A DNA stretch of 64,000 nucleotides from Deinococcus aerius (GCF_002897375.1 NZ_BFAG01000008.1:165285-229284), one strand, 5' to 3'. Counted from the stretch's first letter, positions 31,836 to 42,746 are shown. Notes: a model not told the origin generated them from the letters alone. Numbers and translations are program-made.

Positions 31836-32629
31836 CCCAGACTCCCTCCCCCCTCTCCACCGAGAAGCTGCGGCTCGGCTACGGGCAGACCGTCATCGTG
31901 CCCGGGCTGGACCTGCGCGTGGCGGGCGGCCAGGTCACCAGCATCATCGGGCCGAACGGCTGCGGCAAGAGCACCCTGCTGCGCGCCCTCGCCCGGCTGC
32001 TGCCCGCCGGGAGCGGCGAGATTCAGCTCTACGGCCAGGCGCTCCACGCCCTGCCCTCCCGCGAGGTGGCCCGCCGCCTGGCGATCCTGCCCCAGGGTCC
32101 CACGGCCCCCGAGGGCCTGAGCGTGGAGGAACTCGTCTGGTTCGGGCGCCACCCCCACCAGGGCCGCTTTCCCGTGCGCCGCGAGGAGGACCGCGAGGCC
32201 GTGGCCTGGGCGCTGGCCCAGACGGGCATGACGATCTTTGCGGGCCGCCCGCTGGAGGCGCTTTCCGGCGGGCAGCGCCAGCGCGCCTGGATCGCCATGA
32301 GCCTCGCCCAGCAGACCGATATCCTGCTGCTGGACGAGCCCACAACCTACCTGGACCTCTCGCACCAACTGGAGGTGCTGCACCTCGCCGGGCGCCTCAA
32401 CCGCGAGGGGGGCAAGACGGTCGTGATGGTCCTGCACGACCTCAACCAGGCGGTGCGCTACAGCGACGAGCTGGTCGCCATGAGGGACGGGCAGGTCTAC
32501 GCCCAGGGCCGCCCCGAGGACATCATGACGGCCGAGCTGCTGCGCGACGTGTTCGGCCTCAAGGCCCACATCCTCGCCGACCCCGACACGGGCAAGCCGC
32601 ACGTGATCCCCTACGCGCTGACACGGTGA
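31832..32629 (+). CDS. Iron-siderophore ABC transporter ATPase (FepC/FecE-like)
   Basis: 265 residues. Walker A GPNGCGKST (40-48), signature LSGGQRQRAWIAMSLA, Walker B ILLLDEPTTYLD and switch His in VMVLHDLNQAVRYSD, all intact. ATGA overlap with the permease. It is the only ATPase of the locus and probably serves both permeases. Confidence 0.93.
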   Translation: MTQTPSPLSTEKLRLGYGQTVIVPGLDLRVAGGQVTSIIGPNGCGKSTLLRALARLLPAGSGEIQLYGQALHALPSREVARRLAILPQGPTAPEGLSVEELVWFGRHPHQGRFPVRREEDREAVAWALAQTGMTIFAGRPLEALSGGQRQRAWIAMSLAQQTDILLLDEPTTYLDLSHQLEVLHLAGRLNREGGKTVVMVLHDLNQAVRYSDELVAMRDGQVYAQGRPEDIMTAELLRDVFGLKAHILADPDTGKPHVIPYALTR

Positions 32630-32640
32630 ATCTTTCTGCT

Positions 32641-32805
32641 CCCTCTCCCCTCGTGGGAGACTCGTAGAGCTGCTTGCAGAGGGCTAGGGTGAGGGGGCGT
32701 GGGAGCGGCAATAACGGCAACAAGATGCCCCGCCACCCCTTCCCGCCGCGCCGCAGGGCGAGCCCGCTCACCCCCTCCCGGCCTCCCCCCTCAAGGGGGA
32801 GGGGT
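32641..32805 (-). repeat. Composite GC-rich repeat, copy 3 (full element)
   Basis: Same build and orientation as the copy at 29718-29861, but with about 20 extra bases (CTCGTAGAGCTGCTTGCA) inside the first hairpin module. The second hairpin (CCTCCCCCC-TCAA-GGGGGAGG) is followed by TTTTTA, so this copy could terminate the iron operon. The rest of the 363-nt gap to 32992 holds the promoter/operator at 32914-32962 and no gene. Confidence 0.8.
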
Positions 32806-32913
32806 TTTTAATGTGCTGCACGTGACTTCCGTGGAGCCGTAATCGGAGGCGAGGTGTTTTGGGAACGGCGGGGCTCCGGGGCCGACATGATCCTGCGACC
32901 TCCTTCTCCCAGA

Positions 32914-32962
32914 TGAACGCCCGCGTTCAAAATTGACGTTCACGGACACTCCGGCCTAAGCT
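32914..32962 (+). promoter_or_regulatory. Promoter with TGAACGC-N2-GCGTTCA operator
   Basis: A perfect 7-bp-arm palindrome (32914-32929) lies directly upstream of TTGACG (32933-32938), with CTAAGC/TAAGCT 17-18 nt further on. CGTTCA recurs 13 nt after its first occurrence. The same pieces lie upstream of the SDR operon at 38905. A repressor binding here would block the -35 box. Confidence 0.55.
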
Positions 32963-32992
32963 GACCGCAATTTCACCCCAAGGAGTCCCCAC

Positions 32993-34789
<1,797 letters not shown>

Positions 34790-34941
34790 GCCCACCGGGG
34801 GCGGCCGAGGTGTAGAACCTTTGTCGTTCAGGGGAACAGAGTTGCGGCCAGGCGGGGAAAGCCCGCTTCACCCCCGTGCCTGATCCGACTGCCCCGTCAG
34901 CAATCGTCATATCGGGAAGGATGAGCCTGACCTTCCCCCGG

Positions 34942-34947
34942 TAGCAT
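34942..34947 (+). promoter_or_regulatory. -10 box for the helicase-nuclease operon
   Basis: TAGCAT lies nine bases before the helicase ATG, and no Shine-Dalgarno sequence is present, so the transcript is probably leaderless or nearly so. Confidence 0.4.
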
Positions 34948-34956
34948 GGCCTTCCA

Positions 34957-36360
34957 ATGGCATACGCCCTGCGGCTCGACCGGGGCACCCTCGTGATGTA
35001 CGAGGTCCCCGAGGCTGTGGCGGGTCTCTTCGTCTGGGACGCCCGCAGCCAGTCCTGGCGTGCGCCGGGCAAGGCGTACCGGGACGTGATGGAGCGGCTG
35101 CGGGAGGCCGGTGTCCCCGTCCGGGACGAGGCCGCGACCTTCCAGAAACTTGAACTCGGCTACGCCCGCGAGGTCACCCCCTACCCCCACCAGCAACTCG
35201 CGCTGAACGCCTGGAAAAAGGCGGGTCGGCGCGGCGTGGTCGTCCTCCCCACCGGGGCGGGCAAGACGCTCGTGGCGCAACTGGCGATGCGGGACACGCC
35301 GCGCAGCACCCTGATCTGCGTGCCGACCCTCGACCTGCTGCACCAGTGGTATTCCGGGCTGCTCGCGGCCTTCCCCGACGCGCAGATCGGCCTGCTCGGC
35401 GGCGGCAGCCGGGACGAGACGCCCATCCTGATCAGCACGTACGACTCCGCCGCCATCCACGCCGAGCAGTTGGCGGGAAGGTACGCCCTCCAGATTTTCG
35501 ACGAGGCCCACCACCTCCCGAGCGACTTCCACCGCTCGGTGGCCGAGCTGGGCCTGGCGCCCTACCGGCTGGCCCTGACCGCGACCCCCAAACGCGGCGA
35601 CGGGCGGGAGGTCCACCTGGAAGACCTCGTCGGCCCGGTGGTGTACCAGTGCGCCCCGGAGGACCTGGCGGGGGACACCCTGGCGGACTACCGCGAGGTC
35701 ATCATCAAGGTGCGGCTGAGCCCCGCCGAGCAGCGCCACTACGACGACCTGATCCGGCAGCGCAACGACTTCCTGCGGCGCGACAACATCCGGCTGGGCA
35801 ATCTGGAGGGGTGGCAGCAGTTCATCCTGAGCACCGGCACCCCGCAGGGCAAGGCCGCCATGCGCGCCCACCGGGAGGCCCGCAGCATGGCCTACGGCAC
35901 CGAGGGTAAGCTGCGCGTGCTGGAGGAACTCCTGGCGAACCACCCCTCCGAGCGCACGCTGATCTTCACGGACGACAACGCCACCGTCTACCGGATCAGC
36001 CACGACTTCCTGATTCCCGCGATCACCCACCAGACCCCGGTGCGCGAGCGCCACGCCCTGCTGGAGAAATTTAGGAGCGGGGCCTACCGGGTCCTCGTGA
36101 CCAGCCGCGTGCTCAACGAGGGGGTGGACGTGCCGGAGGCGAGCGTGGCGGTCGTCCTCTCGGGCACGGCGACGGAGCGCGAACACATCCAGCGCCTGGG
36201 CCGGATTTTGCGGAAGGCGGAGGGCAAGAACGCCGTGCTGTACGAGGTCGTCACCGAGGGCACCAGTGAGGAGCGGGTCAGCCAGCAGCGCCGCGGCCAG
36301 TGGCAGCCCGGCCAGGCCGCCTTCACCCCCACCTGGGAGGACCTGAATGCTCCCCACTGA
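34957..36360 (+). CDS. XPB/Rad25-type DNA helicase
   Basis: 467 residues, short like archaeal and bacterial XPB. An N-terminal damage-recognition-like region (1-75) precedes the superfamily 2 motor: Q-like YPHQQLALNAW, motif I LPTGAGKTLVA, motif II FDEAHHLPSD, motif III LALTATPKRGDGR with the RGD-type element, then the second RecA domain with TLIFTDDNATVY, VTSRVLNEGVDVPEA and motif VI HIQRLGRILRKAEG. It unwinds DNA 3'-5' around lesions. The next gene, a DUF790/Bax1-type nuclease, overlaps it by 14 nt, matching the archaeal XPB-Bax1 pair. Confidence 0.92.
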   Translation: MAYALRLDRGTLVMYEVPEAVAGLFVWDARSQSWRAPGKAYRDVMERLREAGVPVRDEAATFQKLELGYAREVTPYPHQQLALNAWKKAGRRGVVVLPTGAGKTLVAQLAMRDTPRSTLICVPTLDLLHQWYSGLLAAFPDAQIGLLGGGSRDETPILISTYDSAAIHAEQLAGRYALQIFDEAHHLPSDFHRSVAELGLAPYRLALTATPKRGDGREVHLEDLVGPVVYQCAPEDLAGDTLADYREVIIKVRLSPAEQRHYDDLIRQRNDFLRRDNIRLGNLEGWQQFILSTGTPQGKAAMRAHREARSMAYGTEGKLRVLEELLANHPSERTLIFTDDNATVYRISHDFLIPAITHQTPVRERHALLEKFRSGAYRVLVTSRVLNEGVDVPEASVAVVLSGTATEREHIQRLGRILRKAEGKNAVLYEVVTEGTSEERVSQQRRGQWQPGQAAFTPTWEDLNAPH

Positions 36361-37591
36361 CCTGCTGATGTTCCGCGTGAAGGCCGGGCTGGTCGAGCCC
36401 CGGCGGCTCAAGGCCACGACGAACAACCTCCGGCTGGCCGAGCAGGCCATCGCTGCCTTCGAGGCGAACATCGGCAAACGCCGCCTGGACCTGGACGAGG
36501 ACCTCAAGGCGCTGGAGGCGGGGCGGCAGGACTTCAAGGTGCTGCGGGGAATGGCCCACCTGTTGGCGACCGGCGCCGCCACCTTCGAGACTGGGGGCGA
36601 CGTGGAGCCGGGGGCGGTGCGGGCGAAGGTGTTCGAGCTGGCCCAGGCCCATCCGCCCAGTCGCCACCGCCGGACGCTGATCTTGGAGCAGGCGGCGGCG
36701 GCCCTCTCCGGGGAGACCCGGCTGCGGGCGGAGGACGTTTCCGAACTGCTCTACGCCGACCTGCCGGACCAGCAGCGGCTCGTGGCCTTCGATCCGCCCG
36801 AGCCGCGGGAGTTGCTGGAGCGCTTCAATCTCGCCCAAGCCCAGGGGATGCTCTACCGCGCCTACAGCCTGATCATCACCGCCCGGCGTAACGAGCCCGC
36901 CCGCTACAAGCAAATGCTCAAGTACACGAAGTTCTTCGGCCTGATGGTGACGGTGGAGGGGGACGCGAACTACGGCTTCACGCTCACGATGGACGGCCCG
37001 ACCTCCCTCTTCGGGGGCACGACGCGCTACGGCCTGGCGCTGGCGAAGTTCCTGCCCGCCCTGCTCCACGTCACAAAATGGGACCTGACGGCCACTCTCA
37101 AGCCCCGCAAGGACCTCGCCTGGGTGGACCCGGGGGACGAGGAGTGGTCCTTCCAGCTCACCAGCGAGGACGGCTACGTGAGCCACTACAAGCCGCCCGA
37201 GGAGCACGACAGCGCCCTGGAGGCGGGCTTCAGCGACCGCTTCGCCAAGCTGGACACTCCGTGGGGGCTGGAGCGCGAGGTTGATCTCGTTCCCGTGCCC
37301 GGCGGGGTGATCATCCCCGACTTCCGCCTGGTCCACCCGGATGGCCGCAGCGTGCTGGTGGAGATCGTGGGCTACTGGCGCCCGGAGTACCTGCGGAAGA
37401 AGTTCGAGCTGCTCAGGAAGTCGGGGCGCCGGGACGTGATCGTCTGCGTCTCCGAACGCCTGAACCTGGAGCGGGCGGGGGTGGACCCCAGCGACTTCGA
37501 CGAGCGCCTGATCTGGTTCAAGGGCGTCCTCCCGCCCAGGGACGTGCTGTCGGTGGCGGAACGGCTCCTGGGCTCGGCGACGGCGGCTTGA
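36347..37591 (+). CDS. DUF790 family nuclease (Bax1-like)
   Basis: 414 residues. The N-terminal MLPTDLLMFRVKAGLVEPR is a typical DUF790 start, and the C-terminal domain carries a PD-(D/E)XK-like pattern: REVDLVPVPGGVIIPDFRLV, then VLVEIVGYWRPEYLRKK, with Asp, Glu and Lys in nuclease-like spacing. Archaeal Bax1 binds XPB and cuts DNA near the bubble junction. The ATG lies inside the helicase gene after GGGAGG, so the two are translationally linked. Confidence 0.88.
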   Translation: MLPTDLLMFRVKAGLVEPRRLKATTNNLRLAEQAIAAFEANIGKRRLDLDEDLKALEAGRQDFKVLRGMAHLLATGAATFETGGDVEPGAVRAKVFELAQAHPPSRHRRTLILEQAAAALSGETRLRAEDVSELLYADLPDQQRLVAFDPPEPRELLERFNLAQAQGMLYRAYSLIITARRNEPARYKQMLKYTKFFGLMVTVEGDANYGFTLTMDGPTSLFGGTTRYGLALAKFLPALLHVTKWDLTATLKPRKDLAWVDPGDEEWSFQLTSEDGYVSHYKPPEEHDSALEAGFSDRFAKLDTPWGLEREVDLVPVPGGVIIPDFRLVHPDGRSVLVEIVGYWRPEYLRKKFELLRKSGRRDVIVCVSERLNLERAGVDPSDFDERLIWFKGVLPPRDVLSVAERLLGSATAA

Positions 37592-37751
37592 ATAGGGGAG
37601 GTGCTGAGCGCCGAGGCTGGAGTGTGGAGTAACCGTCGAGTGGTCGGCTCAGCGACCTGTAGGAACCCTTGCACATCCGCTTCCGCAAAGCTCCGGTGAG
37701 TCTTGGTCACTTTCCCAATTCAAAGTTCCAGAAAACTGCTTCAGGACGTAG

Positions 37752-37828
37752 TTTTTGCCCCTCCCCCTTGAGGGGGGAGGCCGGGAGGGGGTGAACGGGC
37801 TCGCCCTCCCGGCGGGGCGAAATCTCAA
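37752..37828 (+). repeat. Dispersed GC-rich repeat, copy 4 (half element)
   Basis: The 36-nt core (CTCCCCCTTGAGGGGGGAGG then CCGGGAGGGGGTGAAC) followed by GGGCTCGCCCTCCCGGCGGGG, which matches the reverse complement of copy 3 at its inner edge. The outer module is lacking. Apart from this repeat, the 343-nt gap 37592-37934 shows no gene or clear terminator. Confidence 0.75.
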
Positions 37829-37934
37829 TACCCCGGAAAACGTACCGGACCACCGTTCAGAACGGGGCTGTTCACCGCCGAATTCATGGGGGGAACCAAC
37901 ACATCTGCCGAAAGCTGGGAGACCCGAGGGACTC

Positions 37935-38819
37935 CTACCCCCCCAGTGCCTCCCGGGCCAGGTTGCGGAATTTCAGGAGTTCCTTGCTCTGCGGGTCAAT
38001 TCTCAGGGCAAGCTGGGCGTATTTCAGCGTCTTGTCGTGGTCGCCTGACCGGGACCAGGCCTCAAACGCTTCCTGGCGGTACAGGTAATAGATGGTGGGG
38101 ACGCCCAGTTCGGCGGCCCGCGCGAAGTTCTCGGCGGCGGCGCCCACCAGACCCAGGCGCAGGTTGGCCTTGCCCAGTCCCCACCAGTTGTAGGGGTCGC
38201 CCGGACGCGCCTTGACGTTGCTCTCGCCGATCTGCTTGAGGTTGCGCCAGTTGGCCGCCGCGCTGAAGTCCTCGCCCAGGGCGGCCCGGACCTCGCCCTC
38301 CTTGTTCGGCGGGTAAGAGACCATGTATTCGCCGTTGTAGTAGTGCCAGAGGTCCATCAGCTCGGCCTCGCCCAGCCACAGCCGGGAGCCGCGCAGGGGG
38401 TCGGAGGTCAGGAAGCGGCCCCGCTCGTAGCCGTACACGGTGCGGAAGTGCGCCACGTTGCTGCCGGGCTGGAGGCGCTGCTGCACCACGACGGGCAGCC
38501 CGCGGGACACGAGGTCGCGCAGCAGTTCCGGCGTGCCCGCGTACCGGATCACGCTCCGCAGCCCGAAGCGGCCCAGGTAGTCGGCGAGTTCCAGGCTCGT
38601 CACCTGCGGGTCGCGCGCCGAGTCCTTGAGGGCGTTCGCGGCCTGCGCCTGGGTGATCCGCGTGCCGTAGTAGCCCGCGATGGTGAGCGCCGTGACGGGC
38701 CCGCAGTTGTCCGGCCCCTGGCGGTCGTAGGGGAGATTTTTCAGGGTCACGCTGGCGGGAAGGGCAGAGGCGGTTCCCAGGATGGCGCAGACAGCGAGGG
38801 GAAGCAGGCGGCGCGGCAT
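37935..38819 (-). CDS. Secreted C39-like papain-fold protein with TPR-like tail
   Basis: 294 residues from the ATG giving MPRRLLPLAVCAILGTASA, a signal peptide. The catalytic-like residues are Cys in RQGPDNCGPVTALTIAGYY, His in NVAHFRTVYGYERG and Asp in FLTSDPLRG, as in C39_2 family peptidases. The last 110 residues form helical pairs resembling TPR units (WWGLGKANLRLGLVGAAAEN, IYYLYRQEAFEAWSRSGD). It may process or bind peptides outside the membrane. An ATG upstream at 38912 would hide the signal peptide. It is divergent from the SDR operon. Confidence 0.85.
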   Translation of the reverse strand: MPRRLLPLAVCAILGTASALPASVTLKNLPYDRQGPDNCGPVTALTIAGYYGTRITQAQAANALKDSARDPQVTSLELADYLGRFGLRSVIRYAGTPELLRDLVSRGLPVVVQQRLQPGSNVAHFRTVYGYERGRFLTSDPLRGSRLWLGEAELMDLWHYYNGEYMVSYPPNKEGEVRAALGEDFSAAANWRNLKQIGESNVKARPGDPYNWWGLGKANLRLGLVGAAAENFARAAELGVPTIYYLYRQEAFEAWSRSGDHDKTLKYAQLALRIDPQSKELLKFRNLAREALGG

Positions 38820-38904
38820 GCCCCAGCTTGCCGGGTGCGGTGCCCCCTGGGAAGTATCCCGAATAAATATCCATTTAATATCGTACGTCCGCGAATGTCC
38901 CCGG

Positions 38905-38943
38905 GCGTTCAAAATTGACGCGCACGTACATTTTTCCTATGGT
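38905..38943 (+). promoter_or_regulatory. Promoter and operator-like site of the SDR/MaoC operon
   Basis: TTGACG (38915-38920), 17 nt, then TATGGT (38938-38943) is a strong promoter. GCGTTCAAAA directly before it and CACGTACA after it align with the acyl-CoA dehydrogenase promoter at 32914, but the left half of the palindrome is degenerate here (TGTCCC instead of TGAACG). Confidence 0.55.
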
Positions 38944-38988
38944 GGGGTGACCGTTTTCGCCCGGCACAACTCACCCGGAGGCATCCTC

Positions 38989-39765
<777 letters not shown>

Positions 39766-39807
39766 GAGTGGTCAGCCAAAGCCCGGACACTGACCCCAGG
39801 AGGACCC

Positions 39808-40257
39808 ATGCACCTTGAAGACCTCCGCGCCCGTGTGGGCCAGGAAATCGCCCTCTCCGAGTGGGTCACCGTCAGTCAGGAGATGGTGAGTGGGTTCGCC
39901 GACGCGACGGGCGACCACCAGTTCATCCACGTGGACCCCGAGCGGGCCGCACAGACCCCCTTCGGCGGCCCCATCGCGCACGGCTTCCTGACGCTCTCGC
40001 TGCTGGCGGGGCACCTCATGACGGCGGGCGGCGCTCCCCGGCTGGAGGGGGCGCGGATGGTCGTGAACTACGGCCTGAACCGCGTACGCTTCATCGCCCC
40101 CGTCCCGGTCGGCAGCCGCCTGAGAAACCGCGCCGTGCTGCTTAACGTCGAGGACGGCGCCGGGTACGCCCAACTCACCGTGGGCAACACCATCGAGATC
40201 GAGGGGGCACCCAAGCCCGCCGCGACCGCTGAAACGGTGATGCGGGTGTACCTATGA
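39808..40257 (+). CDS. MaoC-family enoyl-CoA hydratase/dehydratase
   Basis: 149 residues, single hotdog domain of the NodN/MaoC type. The hydratase motif is FADATGDHQFIHVDPERA (catalytic Asp and His) followed by FGGPIAHGFLTLSL. It adds water to or removes it from an enoyl/3-hydroxyacyl-CoA, the step next to the SDR reaction. CCAGGAGGA precedes the ATG. Confidence 0.92.
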   Translation: MHLEDLRARVGQEIALSEWVTVSQEMVSGFADATGDHQFIHVDPERAAQTPFGGPIAHGFLTLSLLAGHLMTAGGAPRLEGARMVVNYGLNRVRFIAPVPVGSRLRNRAVLLNVEDGAGYAQLTVGNTIEIEGAPKPAATAETVMRVYL

Positions 40258-40646
40258 CGGGCACGGAAGAGCCGGAGCGGCTGATCCTGGACTTCGCCGC
40301 CGCTGCCGTGGCCGGGCACGCCGCCGAGTTCTTCGGCCGGGTGGCCCATCCCCTTTACGTGTTCGTCGGCGCCGACGGTCGCCGCGAGGGGAGGCAGCCC
40401 CACCTGGAGGGCTGGCGGGCGTTGGAGGAGGTCCGGCGCTACACCTCGGTCACCCCAACGGCTCTGACGATCAGCGAGGTGGGCGGGAGTGCGGTCGCCA
40501 CCTTCTACGAGCGCGTTCAGGGAGAACATGCGGGCCGACCGTTCGACCGCACGTTCCTCTGGTCGGCACATTTCGTCCGGGATGGGGGCCGCTGGCAACT
40601 CCTGGCCGAACACGCCACCCTCGTCCCGCAGGGGGAGAACCCATGA
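40254..40646 (+). CDS. SnoaL/NTF2-like protein
   Basis: 130 residues with the cone-shaped NTF2-like pattern: an N-terminal helix pair with FAAAAVAGHAAEFFGRVA, then strands HPLYVFVG, ALTISEVGGSAVATFYERV and WSAHFVRDGGRWQLLAEHA. Such proteins serve as small isomerases or hydrolases or are non-enzymatic. ATGA overlap with the MaoC gene indicates a common pathway; its step is unknown. Confidence 0.75.
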   Translation: MTGTEEPERLILDFAAAAVAGHAAEFFGRVAHPLYVFVGADGRREGRQPHLEGWRALEEVRRYTSVTPTALTISEVGGSAVATFYERVQGEHAGRPFDRTFLWSAHFVRDGGRWQLLAEHATLVPQGENP

Positions 40647-41092
40647 CCCGGACCAGGAGTGAAGCCCAGGCCGTCGCCTTCGCCCAGCGTGTGCTCGACT
40701 CGCAGCCCTTCAGCGTCCTTGTCGGCGCGCGGGTGGAGGAGATGTCGCCCACGGGCGTGGTCGTGCGGGTGCCCTTCCGCCGCGACCTCACCCAGCACCA
40801 CGGCTTCGCGCACGGCGGTGTGCAGGCCGCGCTCGCGGACATCGCCCTCACCTTTATGGGGGCGGCGGCGCTGGGGCCGAGCGTGCTCACCTCGGAGTTC
40901 AAGATCAACTTTTTGAAGCCGGCGGTGGGTGAGGCGCTCGTCGCCCGGGGAAGCGTCATCAGCGCCGGGAAACGGCAGGCGGTGACCCGTTGTGACCTCT
41001 TCGCTGTGCAGGAGGGCGGGGAAAAGCTCGTCGCCACGGCGCTGGGCACCATCGTGACGGCGGACGTGCCTCCGGCGGGAGGGGCTTCATGA
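40643..41092 (+). CDS. PaaI-family hotdog thioesterase 1
   Basis: 149 residues. LTQHHGFAHGGVQAALADIA is the PaaI active-site region, then SEFKINFLKPAVGEALVARG. It hydrolyses acyl- or aryl-CoA thioesters, perhaps recovering CoA from dead-end products. ATGA overlap on both sides. A second, related thioesterase is encoded at 42300-42746. Confidence 0.9.
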   Translation: MTRTRSEAQAVAFAQRVLDSQPFSVLVGARVEEMSPTGVVVRVPFRRDLTQHHGFAHGGVQAALADIALTFMGAAALGPSVLTSEFKINFLKPAVGEALVARGSVISAGKRQAVTRCDLFAVQEGGEKLVATALGTIVTADVPPAGGAS

Positions 41093-42303
41093 GGCTCCGC
41101 ACCCTCCTCGGCCTGACCCTCGGCGCGGGCGTGGGCTGGCTTCTCCTCGCGCCCACGCGGGTTCGCCCGGTGGCCTGGGAGGGGCCGGGCCTCGTTCCTT
41201 CCCGCACGGGGGGGCCTTACGCCGACAACGGGCGGCTGAACGCGGCTGAACTCTTCGCCCCCGTGCCGGGCAAAACGGCACCCGAATCCGTGGCGGTGGA
41301 CGCCCAGGGCCGCCTCTACTCCGGCTTTGAGGGGGGCGCCATCGTCCGTTTTCAGCCGGATGGCACGGCTCCCGAAGTCTTCGCCGACACGGGCGGCCGT
41401 CCCCTCGGCCTGCGCTTTCACCCGGACGGCAGCCTCCTGATCGCCGACGCCCTGCGCGGCCTGCTGCGGGTGGGGCCGGAGGGGGGAGAGGTCCGGGTCC
41501 TGACCACCAGCGCCGAGGGCGTGCCCTTCCGCTTCACGGACGACCTCGACGTGGACCGGGCGGGCCGCTTCGTGTATTTCACCGACGCTTCGAGCGAATA
41601 CGGCTGGCCGCACGAACTCCTCGACCTGCTGGAACACGGGGGGCACGGGCGGGTCTTGCGGCACGACCTGGGGACGGGGGAGACGACCGTGCTGGCGCGG
41701 GGCCTGAACTTCCCGAACGGGGTCACGCTCGGCCCGGACGAGGCGTACCTCCTCGTGACCGAGACGGGCACCGCGCGGGTTCACCGCCTGTGGCTGAACA
41801 AAGATCGCGTTGATTCGCCAGAATCAACCGAGCGGAGCGAGAAGCGACAGAGGCGGGGCGGTGGAGGTGGACGAACCTCCGGTGCCTTTCCGGAGGTTCG
41901 GGAGCCGGAGCCGTCTCGCCGTGAGGGCGAGCGGGCCGGAACGCTGGAGGTCTTCGCGGACAACCTCCCCGGCTACCCGGACAACGTGCGCTACGACGGC
42001 GCGGGCACCTTCTGGGTCGCGCTGCCCAGTAGGCGCTCGCCGCTGCTGGACGCGACGGCGCAGCGGCCCTGGTTGCGGCGGGTGGTCGCCCGGATCGCCG
42101 AACGTGCCCACCTCCCCCTCCCCGAGGAGTCCATGCTCGTCGGGCTCGACCTCGGGGGCCGCCCCGTCGCCTTCGCCCAGGGGAGCGGGCCGGACAGCTA
42201 CGGTTACATCACCCAGGTGCTCCCGGTCGGGGACAACCTGATCCTGAGTTCGCTCCATGGGGACACCCTCGCCCGCGTGCCCATCTCCCAGGTGCGCTCA
42301 TGA
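41089..42303 (+). CDS. SMP-30/strictosidine synthase-like beta-propeller protein
   Basis: 404 residues. An N-terminal hydrophobic segment (LLGLTLGAGVGWLLLAP) anchors or exports it. The propeller shows APESVAVDAQGRLYSGF, ADALRGLLRVGP, FTDASSEYGW, GLNFPNGVTLGPDEAYLLVTET, FADNLPGYPDNVRYDGAGTFWVALPS and a final LILSSLHGDTLARVP, the pattern of adipocyte membrane protein/strictosidine synthase-like lactonases or esterases. About 46 residues (RVDSPESTERSEKRQRR ... RREGERAG) interrupt the expected RVHRLWL-AGTLEVF junction and are encoded by a palindromic DNA element in frame. Confidence 0.85.
   Translation: MRLRTLLGLTLGAGVGWLLLAPTRVRPVAWEGPGLVPSRTGGPYADNGRLNAAELFAPVPGKTAPESVAVDAQGRLYSGFEGGAIVRFQPDGTAPEVFADTGGRPLGLRFHPDGSLLIADALRGLLRVGPEGGEVRVLTTSAEGVPFRFTDDLDVDRAGRFVYFTDASSEYGWPHELLDLLEHGGHGRVLRHDLGTGETTVLARGLNFPNGVTLGPDEAYLLVTETGTARVHRLWLNKDRVDSPESTERSEKRQRRGGGGGRTSGAFPEVREPEPSRREGERAGTLEVFADNLPGYPDNVRYDGAGTFWVALPSRRSPLLDATAQRPWLRRVVARIAERAHLPLPEESMLVGLDLGGRPVAFAQGSGPDSYGYITQVLPVGDNLILSSLHGDTLARVPISQVRS
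41809..41931. repeat. In-frame palindromic element inside the SMP-30-like gene
   Basis: Three hairpins in a row: GTTGATTC-GCCA-GAATCAAC (perfect 8 bp), CGAACCTCCGG-N7-CCGGAGGTTCG (perfect 11 bp) and CTCGCC-N5-GGCGAG. CCGAGCGGAGCGAG lies between the first two and occurs inverted at 14930-14943. The encoded peptide is charged and glycine-rich, unlike the propeller around it. It behaves like a REP/RPE-type element that has inserted without breaking the frame. Confidence 0.7.
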
Positions 42304-42746
42304 CGGACCCGGACCTGAGCGCCGCCCGCGAACGGCTCCGGCTCGCGGCAGAGACGAGCGGCTTCACGCGCTTTATGGGCACCCGCCTGAAGCGGCTGGA
42401 GGCCGGGCTCGCGGAGATCGAACTCGACCTGCGGCCCGACCTGACCCAGCACCACGGCGCCGCGCACGGGGCGGTGGTCGGTTACCTGGCCGACACGGTG
42501 AGTGCCTGGGCCGCCTCCACCCTCGCCGGGGACGTGGTGACCTCCGAGTACAAGCTGAACCTGCTCGCCCCCGCGAGGGGTGAGGTGCTGTGGGCCCGCG
42601 GGGAGGTGCTGCGGGCGGGGCGCCGCCAGGTGGTCGTCCGCGCCGAGGTGTACGCCCGCAGCGGGGGAGAGGACACCCTCGTTGCGGCGGCCCTGGCGAG
42701 CATCACACCCGTGGGCGGGCGGCCGTCCAGGGAGACCGGGACATGA
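42300..42746 (+). CDS. PaaI-family hotdog thioesterase 2
   Basis: 148 residues with LTQHHGAAHGAVVGYLADTV and TSEYKLNLLAPARGEVLWARG. It resembles thioesterase 1 in layout, but the second Gly of HGG is Ala. ATGA overlap with the SMP-30-like gene. The two thioesterases may act on different chain lengths or on an acyl versus aryl CoA. Confidence 0.88.
   Translation: MTDPDLSAARERLRLAAETSGFTRFMGTRLKRLEAGLAEIELDLRPDLTQHHGAAHGAVVGYLADTVSAWAASTLAGDVVTSEYKLNLLAPARGEVLWARGEVLRAGRRQVVVRAEVYARSGGEDTLVAAALASITPVGGRPSRETGT

Noticed and set aside
29718..32805. CRISPR array or insertion sequence at the repeat copies
   Set aside because: Copies are far apart, have no regular spacers, and no transposase or cas gene is present.
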